NCBI GenBank assembly: GCA_023055355.1
Contig: JALJCS010000022.1
Coordinates: forward strand, 13,392,501 to 13,456,500
Length of the DNA: 64,000 nucleotides
Direction of reading: 5' to 3'
DNA from: Agelaius tricolor
Taxonomy: Eukaryota > Chordata > Aves > Passeriformes > Icteridae
Both the position numbers and the translations under genes were made by a program. The number at the start of each line of letters is the position of its first letter. Positions within the stretch are counted from its first letter, which is position 1. The notes beneath the pieces were generated by a model. The model saw nothing but the letters and a program-made list of their open reading frames with translations, did not search any database and was not told the DNA's origin. Below are positions 1 through 11,859 of the stretch, piece after piece.

Positions 1-1932
1 TTGGGGGCCGGGGTCCGAGCCGAGCCCCCGCCCCGCGCCCCCCGGGCCCCGCTGCGCTGCCCCAGCCCCGCGCAGCCCCGCGGAGCCGGGCGGAGGGCCC
101 GGGGGGTGCCCACCTCCAGGTATTGTTTTGCAAACACAGGGGGTCATAGATGACAGCGCAGACATAACAAGGCGGCTGTGGCCGCGAGTGTTTGTTGTCG
201 CAGCGTGCCATATAACTTCTGGTGATTGTTACTTTTCCTCTGATGAAACCACGTATTTATAAGTGATTTATTTTTTATTTTGTAGCACAAACAGAAATCC
301 ATAAACTGTCGGTTCAGCGCCATTGACTCTTTGATCAGTTACTGGGCTATTTTTTTTCCTCTCCCGTCAGCGAGGAGAGATTAAAAGCCTTTATTTTCAG
401 CCCTTTTTCTGCCGCAAAGGTACGAGCCGAAATGGACAATAAAAATGCACTTCAAATGCATCCTCTCCGCTCCTTTATTCGGCGCTAACGAAACTTATAG
501 CTGCCTATGTCAGCCTCTTAATTACACCACTACAGCGATTTCCGAAAACATTTAGCTGCTGTATACAAAGGAAATAAACCCACATTGTCAACTCGAGAGC
601 GCTCCGGAGTTTAAAAGGCTGCTCTGTAGCCCAGCGAAATAATTATTGAAGGGTACGACGCCTCCGTCTTTGTCAGAGTAATTGTACTTGGCCTGTCAGC
701 TCTGCTTTTCTCCGGGAGGCAATCCCACTCTTTTACTGCTGGACGCTTTTACGCCCAAGCCGGCTTTGGGCAGCACGAGCAGAAAGTTTCTGCGGGCCGG
801 CAGCGCGGCCGTGCGCGCAGCTTGCGCGGGGCCCACCCTGACCCGGGGGACTCTGCTGCCCGTGCCTCGGGGGCTGCAGAGTTCCCAAAAATAATGGATG
901 TGAGCAGGCTAGCCTCGGCCGGCAGCGCTGCTCCAGCGCGGCACATTGGGGGAATGGTTTTAATTTCCATCGCTGGGATCTGATTTCCAGAACACTGGAA
1001 ATTATTCCCCATTCTCACCTTCCTCCCTATTCCCCCAAAAGATTTTTAACAAATAGTAATTACAAAAAATAAAAATAAAAATAAAGTCGTGAAATGTCTC
1101 TCCGGAAAAAAAAAATTAAAATAATGAAAAAAGAAATAAAGTTGATTAAATCCCAAGCTCTGTGTCTATAATTGCTGTGGTGCAACGCTGATAACACGTA
1201 GTTATCATCGGAAAAGTTGACCAAGACAGGTTAAATAATTTAATAAGGAACTGCTTGTAATTATGTTATTTACAAGGTATGACAGAGGTTTGAGGAAGAA
1301 ACAGAAGCTGATCTCAGGGAAATGGACGGGTTTGGGTGACCCCTGGAGCATGGAGTTTGAATTATGGAGATGGGGGGCTGAGAGGTGAATATGGACTAGA
1401 GGAGAACAAGATGACTTTTCACCTCAGCACATTTAACTTTTAAATCCAAATAAACGTCTCGCCTTACTGGATGGTCGCGGTATAAAAGAAAAAGGACTAA
1501 TCCCGGCCAGTTTCTGAGTGTGGGGAAAGGGCTGCCCTTTCCTCACCGAGGAAAAATATCGCCAAAAATAAAAAAATAAAATAAAAAAAAGTTACAGAGA
1601 GGGAAAAGTGCATTTTAAAATAAATCTGGGTAACTCGGTGGGATTTTTTTTTTCCCCTTTCCTTTCTCCCTCGCTAAATTAATTATATCAAACATCTGTT
1701 CCCATGACGTTGTCCTCCATGCCACACACACCACTGAATGATCTCAACGCTGCCTCGAAAAGCAACAGCACACCGCTTTCTCTTTCCCAAATATCCTCCG
1801 GTAACGGGGATCTCAGGCAGCAGCTCCCTGATTTACCCGCTCCGCTCAATTAAAAGTAGCCGCGCTTTGCTCGCCCCCCGCCCTTCCCAGCACGGGCACA
1901 GCACAAACTTGGGAAAGCGGAAACTTTCTCAC
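1..1932 (-). other. EBF3: EBF3 intron 4, partial
   Basis: This stretch lies downstream of the exon 4 splice donor and continues past the left edge. I looked for exon 5 of EBF3 (expected to begin AIVYEGQDKNPEMC) in all minus-strand frames and did not find it, so the gene leaves the window inside this intron. Contents are a GC-rich block at 1-120, a probable conserved element at 121-700, a GC-richer part at 700-1000, and AT-rich sequence with A-runs from 1020 to 1730. No other gene is visible. Confidence 0.85.
121..700. promoter_or_regulatory. Candidate conserved intronic enhancer
   Basis: This is unique, non-repetitive sequence of balanced composition with several homeodomain-like (TAATTA, TTTATAA, ATTTA) and GATA/forkhead-like words. 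It contains none of the CR1 or minisatellite material that fills the distal part of the window. Vertebrate EBF genes carry highly conserved non-coding elements in their introns, and the texture here fits that. Conservation itself cannot be seen from one sequence, so this is inference. Confidence 0.4.
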
Positions 1933-1988
1933 CTGTTTGGTCATGGAGTCTATTAGCCGAACGTACAGGTCCTGCTCTGTCCTGACGC
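1933..1988 (-). CDS. EBF3: EBF3 coding exon 4 (residues 97 split to 137)
   Basis: The exon is 56 nt. It completes the split glycine codon from exon 3 and then encodes VRTEQDLYVRLIDSMTKQ, part of the COE DNA-binding domain. The acceptor is ...CGGCAG before 1988 and the donor is CAG|GTGAG after 1933. Summed with exons 1-3 it gives 411 nt, or 137 codons, ending in phase 0. That matches the known EBF boundary before AIVYEG. The zinc-knuckle part of the DNA-binding domain (His and three Cys, near residues 157-170) is encoded beyond the window. Confidence 0.96.
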
Positions 1989-4289
<2,301 letters not shown>

Positions 4290-4435
4290 TACCGCGGAGG
4301 TGTTGCCGGGCACACGGGAGAACGGGGCGCGGGCCCGTGGCGGCTCGCGGAATGGACGGAGGCGCGCAGAGCCCGGCCCTCCCTCCCCGAGGAGCGCGCC
4401 CCTTCCCCGGGAGCCGGGCCCCCGCCGCCGCGGGA

Positions 4436-4489
4436 GACGTGGCGTCATCCGTGACGTGGCCCGGGGGGCGTGGCCACGCCCATATATGG
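4436..4489. promoter_or_regulatory. CRE-like / GC-box palindrome / CArG module
   Basis: Two CRE-like cores (CGTCAT at 4444-4449 and TGACGT at 4452-4457) are followed by a perfect 16-bp palindrome GGGCGTGGCCACGCCC at 4466-4481, that is, two back-to-back KLF/Sp or EGR-type sites. This abuts a perfect serum-response CArG box CCATATATGG at 4480-4489. The motifs are read directly; factor binding is inferred. Confidence 0.6.
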
Positions 4490-4558
4490 AACGCGGGGTC
4501 CGGCGGCGCGCCCGGCCCCGGCCCCGGCCCCCCCCACCCACCCCACCGGCCACGGCGG

Positions 4559-4590
4559 TGACAGCGACAGCGACAGCGACAGCGACACGG
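4559..4590. repeat. (GACAGC)n hexamer repeat
   Basis: Four to five tandem GACAGC units inside the CpG-island promoter. Confidence 0.85.
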
Positions 4591-4702
4591 GCCCGGCTCG
4601 GCCCCCGAGGGGCGGCGGCCCCGCGCGGCGCTGACCCGCGTGGAGGGGTCGCGGCGGGGCTCGGGCCGGACAAAGCGGGGGATGCGGGTGCGCCCCCCGC
4701 GC

Positions 4703-4708
4703 TATAAA
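4703..4708 (+). promoter_or_regulatory. Plus-strand TATA box
   Basis: TATAAA followed by T, set in GC-rich flanks (GCGCTATAAATGCGG). A start site would be expected near 4733-4740. It points away from EBF3. No coding frame follows, so the product, if any, would be a non-coding RNA. Confidence 0.4.
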
Positions 4709-4839
4709 TGCGGAGCGGACACGGCCGGGGATACCTGTGCCTGACACTCGCTGTGCGCACGCAGAGCCAGCCCTGGCTCTGGGTCCGCCCTGGCCACCCG
4801 TGGTTGTGTATCTCCATAGAAATATAGATTTCCATCTCT

Positions 4840-5065
4840 CGTTATGTATTTATATACATTTTTGTATGTGTATATATATTTATGTATTGATATATATTGA
4901 TTTTTAAATATATTGATTTTTAAATATATTGATATTTTTATATATACTGATATTCTTACATATACTGATATTCTTACATATACTGATATTCTTACATATA
5001 CCGATATTCTTACATATACTGATATTTTATACATATTGATATATTTTTTATATATTTGCATGTCG
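4840..5065. repeat. AT-rich 18-bp tandem repeat
   Basis: A TATA/GATATT-rich block. From 4943 to 5032 it is a tandem repeat of an 18-bp unit (TATACTGATATTCTTACA), about five copies, flanked by looser ATATATTGATTTTTAA units. It begins about 100 bp after the putative plus-strand start. Confidence 0.85.
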
Positions 5066-5349
5066 TATCTATATATCTTCTCCTCAAGTGATGAGCCTTT
5101 TCCGCCCAGTGTGGGCTACGACTTCCTTGTACTATTTTTTTTTTTAAATAATCTCTTTTTTATTTTTTGGTGTTTATTTTTGTGAATTTCCCACGTCCCC
5201 GCGTTAATATCTCCCGAACTAGGGGAAAATCGGCGTTCATATCTGAATGAATGGGTGAAAATCGAAAGTCCGATTTGCGTTATCAGGATCCCCTTTCTCC
5301 AAGGGGTGAGGGAAAAGAGGGCAAAAAAAAAAAAAAGGATGTGTTAGAA

Positions 5350-5730
5350 AGCAATCTATTTTGCTGGTGTTGGGGGTTAATGACTATTGCCAAAGATAAG
5401 TGAATTATCAAAGCTGTTGCTCTACCCGATCTCAAAATCCATTACATTGCTGGCCGTCTAATTAAATACGTAAGTATAATAAAATCATATTTTATGACTA
5501 TTTGAGGGTAATGAGATTAGTCTTTAGAAGCGATCGCCACATATTAAAGATGCCACTGTCTATAGAATGTTAATAACCTTAAATCAAAGTGTATGGAAAC
5601 TATTCATGAGAAATTGAAAGAAAATTCCTGTATTCATAATCAGCCCGGAGCTTTTGAGGTACAGTAGAGCAGATTACAAACCCAAACACTTTTATCGCGC
5701 AGAGAGAGATACCAAAGTTCCCAAACAATG
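5350..5730. promoter_or_regulatory. Candidate conserved element upstream of EBF3
   Basis: Single-copy AT-rich sequence between CpG islands with TAATTAAA, GATAAG/TTATCA and forkhead-like words and no repeat content. The texture suggests a developmental enhancer; conservation is untested. Confidence 0.38.
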
Positions 5731-6339
5731 CCATGCTCGCGGTGACATTTGGTGGCACGGACACGTTTGGGGACCTGGAGCGGGCGCCGGGGGCTGCGGG
5801 TGCCCCCAGCCCGCAAAAAGCTCCCTCCTAAAAATAAGGTAAAAAACGCCCAACGCCGCTATTATTGCAAGATTTTTCCTCAAATGAACAACGCCGAACT
5901 TGGTGCTTCCCCTCCGCTAACGAAAGCTTAAAATCATTTACAGTATCTTTAATTCAGATTACACGCGCCAAGGCGATTTAAATCTGATTACCAAATTAGA
6001 AGGTTTTAAAACAAATCCTTTTAAATCTGATACTGTTGACTAAGGAGGGGAGAAAAAAAAAAAGTTCCATAAGCCCATCACATAAGGTAACGATCCTGCC
6101 CCAGAAAGAAAGGGAGTTTTAAACCTTTTTGACAACAAATGCAGCTGCCCCACTATTTTGGACGATATTAAGCGAAAATGAATGCAAATCTGTGTTCAGA
6201 AGCCATCTGGCCAGGAATGGGGGAATCAGCTGCTCCTCACAACAGGCTCTGAGCCTGAATCTATTTCAGCTCATTTTCTAGATCATCTGGTCCTGCACCC
6301 AAAGCGTGGAAAATACGGTCTTTATCATTCACCAACTTT

Positions 6340-6376
6340 ATCTTTTTTTTTTTTCCCTTTTTTTTTTTTTTTTTTG
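6340..6376. repeat. Poly(T) tract
   Basis: T-runs broken by CCC, followed by a short (TG)n. Confidence 0.85.
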
Positions 6377-6399
6377 TGTGTGTCACTCTGGCTGCCTGG

Positions 6400-7050
6400 A
6401 GCTGCCGGCGGCCGGGAGCCCGCCCGGGCTCTGCTGCTGCTGCTGCTGCTGCTGCCCGCACCGCCCCGCACCGCTCGCAGGCCGGCATCCCGCGGGGCGC
6501 CCGCCCCCGGCAGCTCCTGGCGGCTCCGCCAGGGAGGGAAGGAGGGAAGGAGGGAGGGAAGCGGCGGCCGGGCCCCCACCCCGGTCCCGGGGCCGGTGCG
6601 GGCAGCGGGAGCGCGGCCCCGCTCTCCGCGCACCTTGCGCCGGGCGGGCAGGGGGGTGTGCGCGGCTGCGGGGGGCGGCCCGAGCCCTGCCGGCTCCGCG
6701 GCCCTCCTCCTCCTCCTCCTTTTCCACCTCCTCCTCCTCCTCCTCCTCCTCCTCCTCCTCCGGCGCCAAGTCTCCCTTTTGTGTGAATTTACGGGGTGAG
6801 GCTTCAGTGATCCCCCCGCAAATTTGCATTTAAATAGCGACATCAAGCGATGCGCGTGCCACACACCAGCGGGCTCCCAGATGTCACGGCGGAGCCGCTC
6901 AGATGGCCGCAGCCCAGCTGTCCCCCGGCCCGGCCCCGCTCCGCGCCCCCGCACCGCCCCGCAGCGCGTCCTCCTGCCCCGCACGGCGGCCGGACACGGA
7001 GCCCCGCGCTGTGCCGGCCTTAAAACCGATCCCCTGCTTCCCACCGCCCT
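6400..7050. promoter_or_regulatory. CpG island with trinucleotide runs
   Basis: Very GC-rich and CpG-dense by eye. It contains (CTG)8 at 6431-6454, a (GGGA)-type purine stretch at 6530-6560, and a long (CCT)n tract at about 6704-6761. The large overlapping open frames on both strands, which read as runs of Leu, Ser, Pro, Arg or Glu, come from these triplet runs. Confidence 0.6.
6704..6761. repeat. (CCT)n polypyrimidine tract
   Basis: Nearly 60 bp of CCT/CTC triplets with one short interruption (TTTTCCA). It is a pyrimidine-purine mirror repeat with triplex-forming potential in a CpG island. Confidence 0.9.
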
Positions 7051-7131
7051 GAGAGTATTCCCCGAAACTTTATTATTTTATTTATTCCCCCTCGGGACAA
7101 TCCCCTCGGGACTATTATCTCAATCATTTCG

Positions 7132-7151
7132 CTTTTTTTTTTTTTTTTTTC
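7132..7151. repeat. Poly(T) tract
   Basis: About 18 T residues between two CpG islands. Confidence 0.85.
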
Positions 7152-7405
7152 CTTATTATTATTTCTTGTTTATTTCTCATTTCACGGTTTAAATCACCCA
7201 AGTTGGAGAGCGTCATTTTGGTAATTTCGCTGTTTCCTCGGCCGCGGGCCGGCCCCGAGCTGCCCAGCTCCGCGCTTCCCACCGCACAAACTTTCCCAGC
7301 GGGAAGTTGCGCCGGGAGCGGGGAGCGGCGGCCCCGGCCCCGCTCTCGGGGGGCTCGGCCGGGTCCCCGCAGCTCGCCAAGCTCCATATTTCAATTTTTA
7401 TTGTT

Positions 7406-7419
7406 GGAAGGCGCCTTCC
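7406..7419. promoter_or_regulatory. Perfect 14-bp palindrome
   Basis: GGAAGGCGCCTTCC has no spacer. It lies 14 bp left of the larger palindrome at 7434-7468. Confidence 0.8.
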
Positions 7420-7433
7420 TTACCAACGAGCTG

Positions 7434-7468
7434 GGTTACACCGGGCGTAATTTATGCCCGGTGTAACC
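7434..7468. promoter_or_regulatory. 35-bp near-perfect palindrome
   Basis: The left arm begins GGTTACACCGGGC and the right arm ends GCCCGGTGTAACC, a perfect 13-bp inverted repeat. The pairing continues inward, with one G/T mismatch (7447 with 7455), to a single central T at 7451. Each arm is therefore 17 bp. The centre contains GTAATTTATG, which resembles HOX/CDX-type sites. It could be a dimer-binding site or a hairpin in RNA. Confidence 0.8.
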
Positions 7469-8016
7469 GAAGCAAATCTCTACAAACTCCCGTGCTGCAG
7501 GAGGGAGAAATTGGTCTTTTCGGGCAAACTGGTATTTTGGTGTGTTTTCAGGTACGGCAGCGCTTCGGCCGCCGCTTCAGGCCGTTCCTTGCCGGGCAGA
7601 CGCTGCCCAACGCGGGGGCGCAGCGCCGCGGGGCCCGGCCCTTGCGCGGGGGGTCGTGCATCCTTGGCCCGGGCCAGAGGCCGAACGCGGCCCAGCAGCG
7701 GAGCGGGGCCGAGCCGGGCGGGGCCGCCGCTGCTTTGGGGCTCCCCGGCCCCGCCGCCAGCCCGGGCCCCCAGCGCCCCGCCAGGACAGGGGGTGCGGGA
7801 AGGGCCGGGACCCCCGCGCCGCCCGGCCCTCGCCTTTCGGCACCGATTCACCCGCGCCGGGCTCGTCTCAGAGCTTGGCTCCGCATTCCTGAGCATCCCG
7901 GGCCCGCTGCACGGCGCACGGGGCCGGCGCTGCGGTTCGGCCGTCCCGGGGGCGCAGCCGAGCCCGGGCATGGCCGGGGGGCCGAGAGGACCCAGGGCCA
8001 CCAGGCACGGCCAGAG

Positions 8017-8017
<1 letters not shown>

Positions 8018-8057
<40 letters not shown>

Positions 8058-8087
8058 GACAGGGACAGGCACAGGGACAGGGACAAC
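8018..8087. repeat. (GGGACA)n repeat
   Basis: About eleven tandem GGGACA units with occasional GGCACA, in a CpG island. It produces Gly-Gln/Gly-Thr frames on plus and Pro-Val/Cys-Pro frames on minus. Confidence 0.9.
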
Positions 8088-8409
8088 CTCCCCGCGCCCT
8101 GCCCCGAGCCCGCGGAGCTGCTGCCCGCCCTGCGGAGCCTGCGCGGGGCGCGGAGCAGCTCGGCCCCCCGGCCATGCCCAGGCCCGGCTGCGCGGCCGCC
8201 CGGCGGGTCCGGCTCGGGGTCACGCAGCTCCCTGAGGGTGCAGGGCTGTTTTAGCCGAACTGGCTCTCGGCCCTGCGCTCCCCCCGGCGCGCTCCCGCGG
8301 CTCTGCGCCCCGATGTTGTTACATCAAAATTAGTTATTAAAAGAAAAAAAAAAAATAAAAGGAAAAATAAAAAGGCTTAAACTTCCGCCGTGCCCGAGCG
8401 CCAACCCTG

Positions 8410-8712
8410 TTAGCCGTGCGCCCAACGGGAGCTTTTCCCCGGTAAAAAGTCCCCGCGGGCGCTGCCCGGCTCCCGGCGGCCCGAGGGCGAGGCGCGGGCG
8501 CTGCCATCCCGGTCCCCGCGGGATGCGGGGCCGCGGCCCGGGGGTGCTGCGGGGCAGCCGCGGCTCTGCCCCCCGGGACCATCCCGGGAAGGGGCTCGGG
8601 GCGGCCGGAGCCGCGCGGGCGGAGCAGCGGCCGCCCCCGCGGAAGAGCGCGGGCGCGCAGCCGGGGCCGCGGGGAGCTGGCGGCCGGACAGGTCCCATCG
8701 TGCGGCGGAACA
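8410..8712. promoter_or_regulatory. CpG island
   Basis: Short GC/CpG-dense block that ends abruptly at an AT-rich element. Confidence 0.55.
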
Positions 8713-8714
8713 AT

Positions 8715-9068
8715 ATCAACTGACTCCAACTGAACAAACAAGGATCGATCAGATAATTTCAGATATTATAATTGGCTTTAATTAAACACACTTCGTTCTA
8801 ATTAACTCTGAAATTTTAGCATGCTTTGGGACGTTGGTGTCTGATTTGATATTGTCAGTCCAGATGTCCTAATAAAATTCAATCCTCCACTCAAGACTTC
8901 AATATTCACTAAGAACAAAATGCAAATTAAATGTAAAACCTAAAGTATCGCCAAAGGTATAATCAAGAAAGGTGTCTCAAAACTTCTCACTTTTTATTAC
9001 GCAGTAGTTAGAAAATGCAGATTACATCCTAACAAGACCTCGACTGAATAATAGAAACCTTAACTCTT
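8715..9068. promoter_or_regulatory. Candidate conserved AT-rich element
   Basis: Single-copy AT-rich block set between two CpG islands. It is dense in homeodomain words (TTTAATTAAA, CTAATTAACT, ATGCAAATTAAAT, the last an octamer-like core) with GATAA/TTTGATATTG words. No repeat or coding signature. It fits a developmental enhancer. Confidence 0.45.
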
Positions 9069-9069
9069 T

Positions 9070-9640
9070 CGTGGTCAGGGCTCGCTCTGTCCTGCAGGGA
9101 TCCGGGCACATCCTCCTCCAGCGCACGGGAAACACCCGCGGTGCGGGGCTTCCGCACGGAGCGGCCGCGGGGAACGGGCGCAGCCCCGCGCTACGGGCCG
9201 CTCCCCGCCGCACCGGCCGAGCAAAACTTGCCGCCGTCACGGGCACTTCAGTCCCCGAGGCGAGCGGCGGCGGAGCCCCGGGCCGGGCGGGAGAGCGCAG
9301 CCCTCGCCCGCACGGCGGAGCTGCGGGAGAGCCCCGGGTGCGGCGGCGGCAGCGCAGCGCTCCGGGACAGCGCGGCCCGAGGGGGACCCGCACCGGGGCC
9401 AGGTCCCCGTCCCCTCGGGCCCGAGCTGCCTGGCCGTTTCCCCGCCAGCCGCAGCGCTCCTGTCCATAATTAAAGCCTGCGGAGCGGGACGGCGGCGCGG
9501 GGAGCTGCGGGAGCCCGCCCGGTGCCTTCCCCGGTCAGCGGCCCCGGTGCGGGTCCCGGGGTGCCGCGCCTGGGGACCCCCGGGCCGGGCTCGGCGCCAG
9601 CCCAGCGCTCGCGGAGCTCCAAAAGCCGGGCTATTCCCAC
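9070..9640. promoter_or_regulatory. CpG island
   Basis: GC/CpG-dense block. Open frames are compositional; no start, splice or domain evidence supports a gene. Confidence 0.55.
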
Positions 9641-9889
9641 ATTAAACATTTGTATGTTTTCCATGCTAATGGAGTCACTTAAAGCTGTTGCTAATTTAAC
9701 TTTTTAAAAAGGCCGCAGCGTGGTGATTTGCATTTTCTTTAGGATATTGAAATGAAGGGAAAACTGCTGGGCGGTGAGGCTGCCCCGAGCGTAGCTGGGG
9801 GCCATGCCGGAATGAAAACAGGGAAAGAAAAGAAGAAAGAAGGAAACCGCCGCTTCTTCCCGACTGTTAATAAGCAATTTGTCCCGCCG

Positions 9890-10290
9890 CGATTTACATT
9901 GCAAAGACAAACGTGTCGGGGCGCCCGGCCCGGCCGGGGCCCCCCGGGCCGCTCCCCCGCTCCGCGCTGCCCCGACATCGCCCCCGCAAGCGCGCTCCGC
10001 ATCCCGCCCGCCGCGCAAGTCCCGCGGCCGCGGGCGGCCGGAGGGAGATCGGGGCGCTCCCCGCGCCCCTCGGGCTGGAATTTCCAATGAATTTCCGAAC
10101 GCCCCGGTCTGGGTAAACAACAAGTGCTGGGCTGGCCGTTTCCCTCGGCAGATCCCCTCTCGCCGCCGCCGCCAAGGCTCTGTAGCGTGGGGACCGTGTG
10201 CCATCTACAGGACACTGCGCGGGCGGCCGCGCTCCGCGCCCCCGGCCCCGCCGCCTCCCGCTCCCCCCGCGCATCCGCCAGCAACCATCG
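9890..10290. promoter_or_regulatory. CpG island
   Basis: GC/CpG-dense block bounded by AT-rich sequence on both sides. No supported coding region. Confidence 0.55.
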
Positions 10291-10329
10291 ATTATTTCTT
10301 ATTTCAACTTTTTAATTTTTTTTTTTTTT

Positions 10330-10700
10330 AAAAACTCACACGAAAAGTTTGAGGTGATAAAGATTGCGGCGCTGCCCGCGATTTTTAAACTTAATTAAAT
10401 TTTTTGTTTTTTTAGATGAAAAGATGTGAAATGTAAAGATAATGCGATTTGATTTGTTAGTCTAACTCCGCGATTTGAGAGTTGATGTCCCCAAAGACCG
10501 GGCGAGCTTTTTCCCTTTATTTATTTTTATTAAAACATCAATCTACTCTGGAGCTGGGTGAACTCAGTTTCACCTAGAGAACATAAAATTCTCCATACCA
10601 AGGAAATAAGCACCTTTCATAAATCAACAGTATTCCTGACAGATCGATCAATTTTTGGTTGTTAATCCGAAAGGAGGAGTTTTAATTGCTTTCTGCCTTT
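10330..10700. promoter_or_regulatory. Candidate conserved AT-rich element
   Basis: Single-copy AT-rich stretch with TTAATTAAAT, GATAATGCGATTTGATTTG and a run of homeodomain/TALE-like words. It lies between CpG islands and has no repeats. Enhancer-like by texture only. Confidence 0.42.
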
Positions 10701-11620
10701 TAGCCCGGCCACCTCGGCGCGGCGGCTCCGGCAGCGCTCGGCTCTCCCCTCCGGGCCAAAAAAGCCCCGGAGACCCTTCCGCGCCGCGCAGGGCCGCGCA
10801 GCATCCCCCGCCGCGCAACCTGCGCGCAAGGGCCCGGGCCGCGCAAAGCCCCCGCGCGGCGGGACGGCCGCGGCCGCGCCGGGGCGCGCAGGCTGCGCGC
10901 AGCCCCGCGGGCGGCCCGTCCCAGGTAAGCGGCAGCTCCGCCGGGCGCGCCCCCCGCCCGCGCCCCTTCCCGCAGCCCCGCGCGCGGGCGGCCGCTTACC
11001 TTGCGCGGGCGTGGCGGGGCGCGCGGAGGGCAGCGCGCACGGCGGAGCGGGAGGCGGCGGAGAGTGCGGAGCTCCCCGCGCTTTAATACACTTCTGAGCA
11101 GCGCAGCCCGGCCGCGGCGCGGGGAGGGGGGGCCCGGCGGTGCGCGGGGCGCAGCAGTGCGCAAGCGCCCCCCCCGCGCTCTCCGCTGCGCGGGGGCGGG
11201 CGGGAGGCGCGGGGCGCCCGCGGGGGCGGAATCGGCGGCGCGGCCCCGGGGGGAGCGCAAGGGGGCCCCAGCCCCGAGCCCGGCCCGTCCAGACCGTCCC
11301 GGCCCCGCCGCGCGCATCCCCGCGCTCCGTCCCGCGCATCCCCGCGCTCCGGCCCGGGCCGCGCGGAGCCGCGGATTCCCCTCCCCTGCAGGAACGGCGC
11401 AGTTTGTGCCGCGGGGATGCCCCGCGTGGGAACTCACCGCTCCTGGCTCCGCGGGACACCGGCGCCGCTCACATGCTGCCAACTCCTCTCTCTAATGCCC
11501 GCGGCCGGCCGGGCGCAGCCGGTGCCCAGCGCGCACCTCCTGCAGCATCCTGGGCCGTGCTGGGCTCCCAGAAGTTCCCCGCCGCTCCGCGCTGCGGCTC
11601 GGAGCGATGCGCAAAGAACG
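10700..11620. promoter_or_regulatory. CpG island (outermost of the cluster)
   Basis: About 0.9 kb of extreme CpG density; CGCGC runs dominate. It contains donor-like CCCAGGTAAGC near 10920-10928 (plus). It could be an alternative EBF3 5' exon/promoter or the start of an unannotated non-coding transcript; the sequence does not decide. Overlapping long frames on both strands are compositional. Confidence 0.55.
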
Positions 11621-11828
11621 CGAGTGGCTGCGAGAGGTTTTATTTTGTTTATTTCTGCTCTTCCTTCCCCTCCCTCTCCCAGTTTAGCCCAGGAAGTCCC
11701 GCAGCATTGGTTAATCCTCGAGGAGGGATAACTGCTGAGATCTTCAGCGAGCTCTCCGCTACCACGGATACTTCCTAGAGCTCCAGCAGCTCTGTGAGGG
11801 ATGTGCAGCTACAAGATGTGAAGGTATT

Positions 11829-11858
11829 TAGAAAAAAAAAAAAAAAAAAAAAAAAAAG
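11829..11858. repeat. Poly(A) tract
   Basis: About 28 A residues in otherwise single-copy sequence. Confidence 0.9.
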
Positions 11859-11859
11859 T

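Larger units (their letters stand above)
4290..4720. promoter_or_regulatory. CpG-island promoter, possibly bidirectional
   Basis: Dense GC/CpG sequence upstream of EBF3 with a tight cluster of promoter motifs at 4436-4489 and a plus-strand TATA box at 4703. It is the best candidate for the EBF3 core promoter on the minus strand. On the plus strand it resembles a separate TATA promoter, so divergent transcription is plausible. Confidence 0.55.
7220..8330. promoter_or_regulatory. CpG island upstream of EBF3
   Basis: About 1.1 kb of GC-rich, CpG-dense sequence, interrupted at 7380-7560 by a less GC-rich stretch that holds two palindromes. Long frames on both strands lack any recognisable domain and change with the repeat at 8020-8087, so no gene is called. 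Confidence 0.6.

Noticed and set aside
6182..8254. Large frames on both strands in CpG islands (up to 266 codons)
   Set aside because: High GC removes stop codons on both strands. Mutually overlapping frames, low-complexity composition and no recognised domain.
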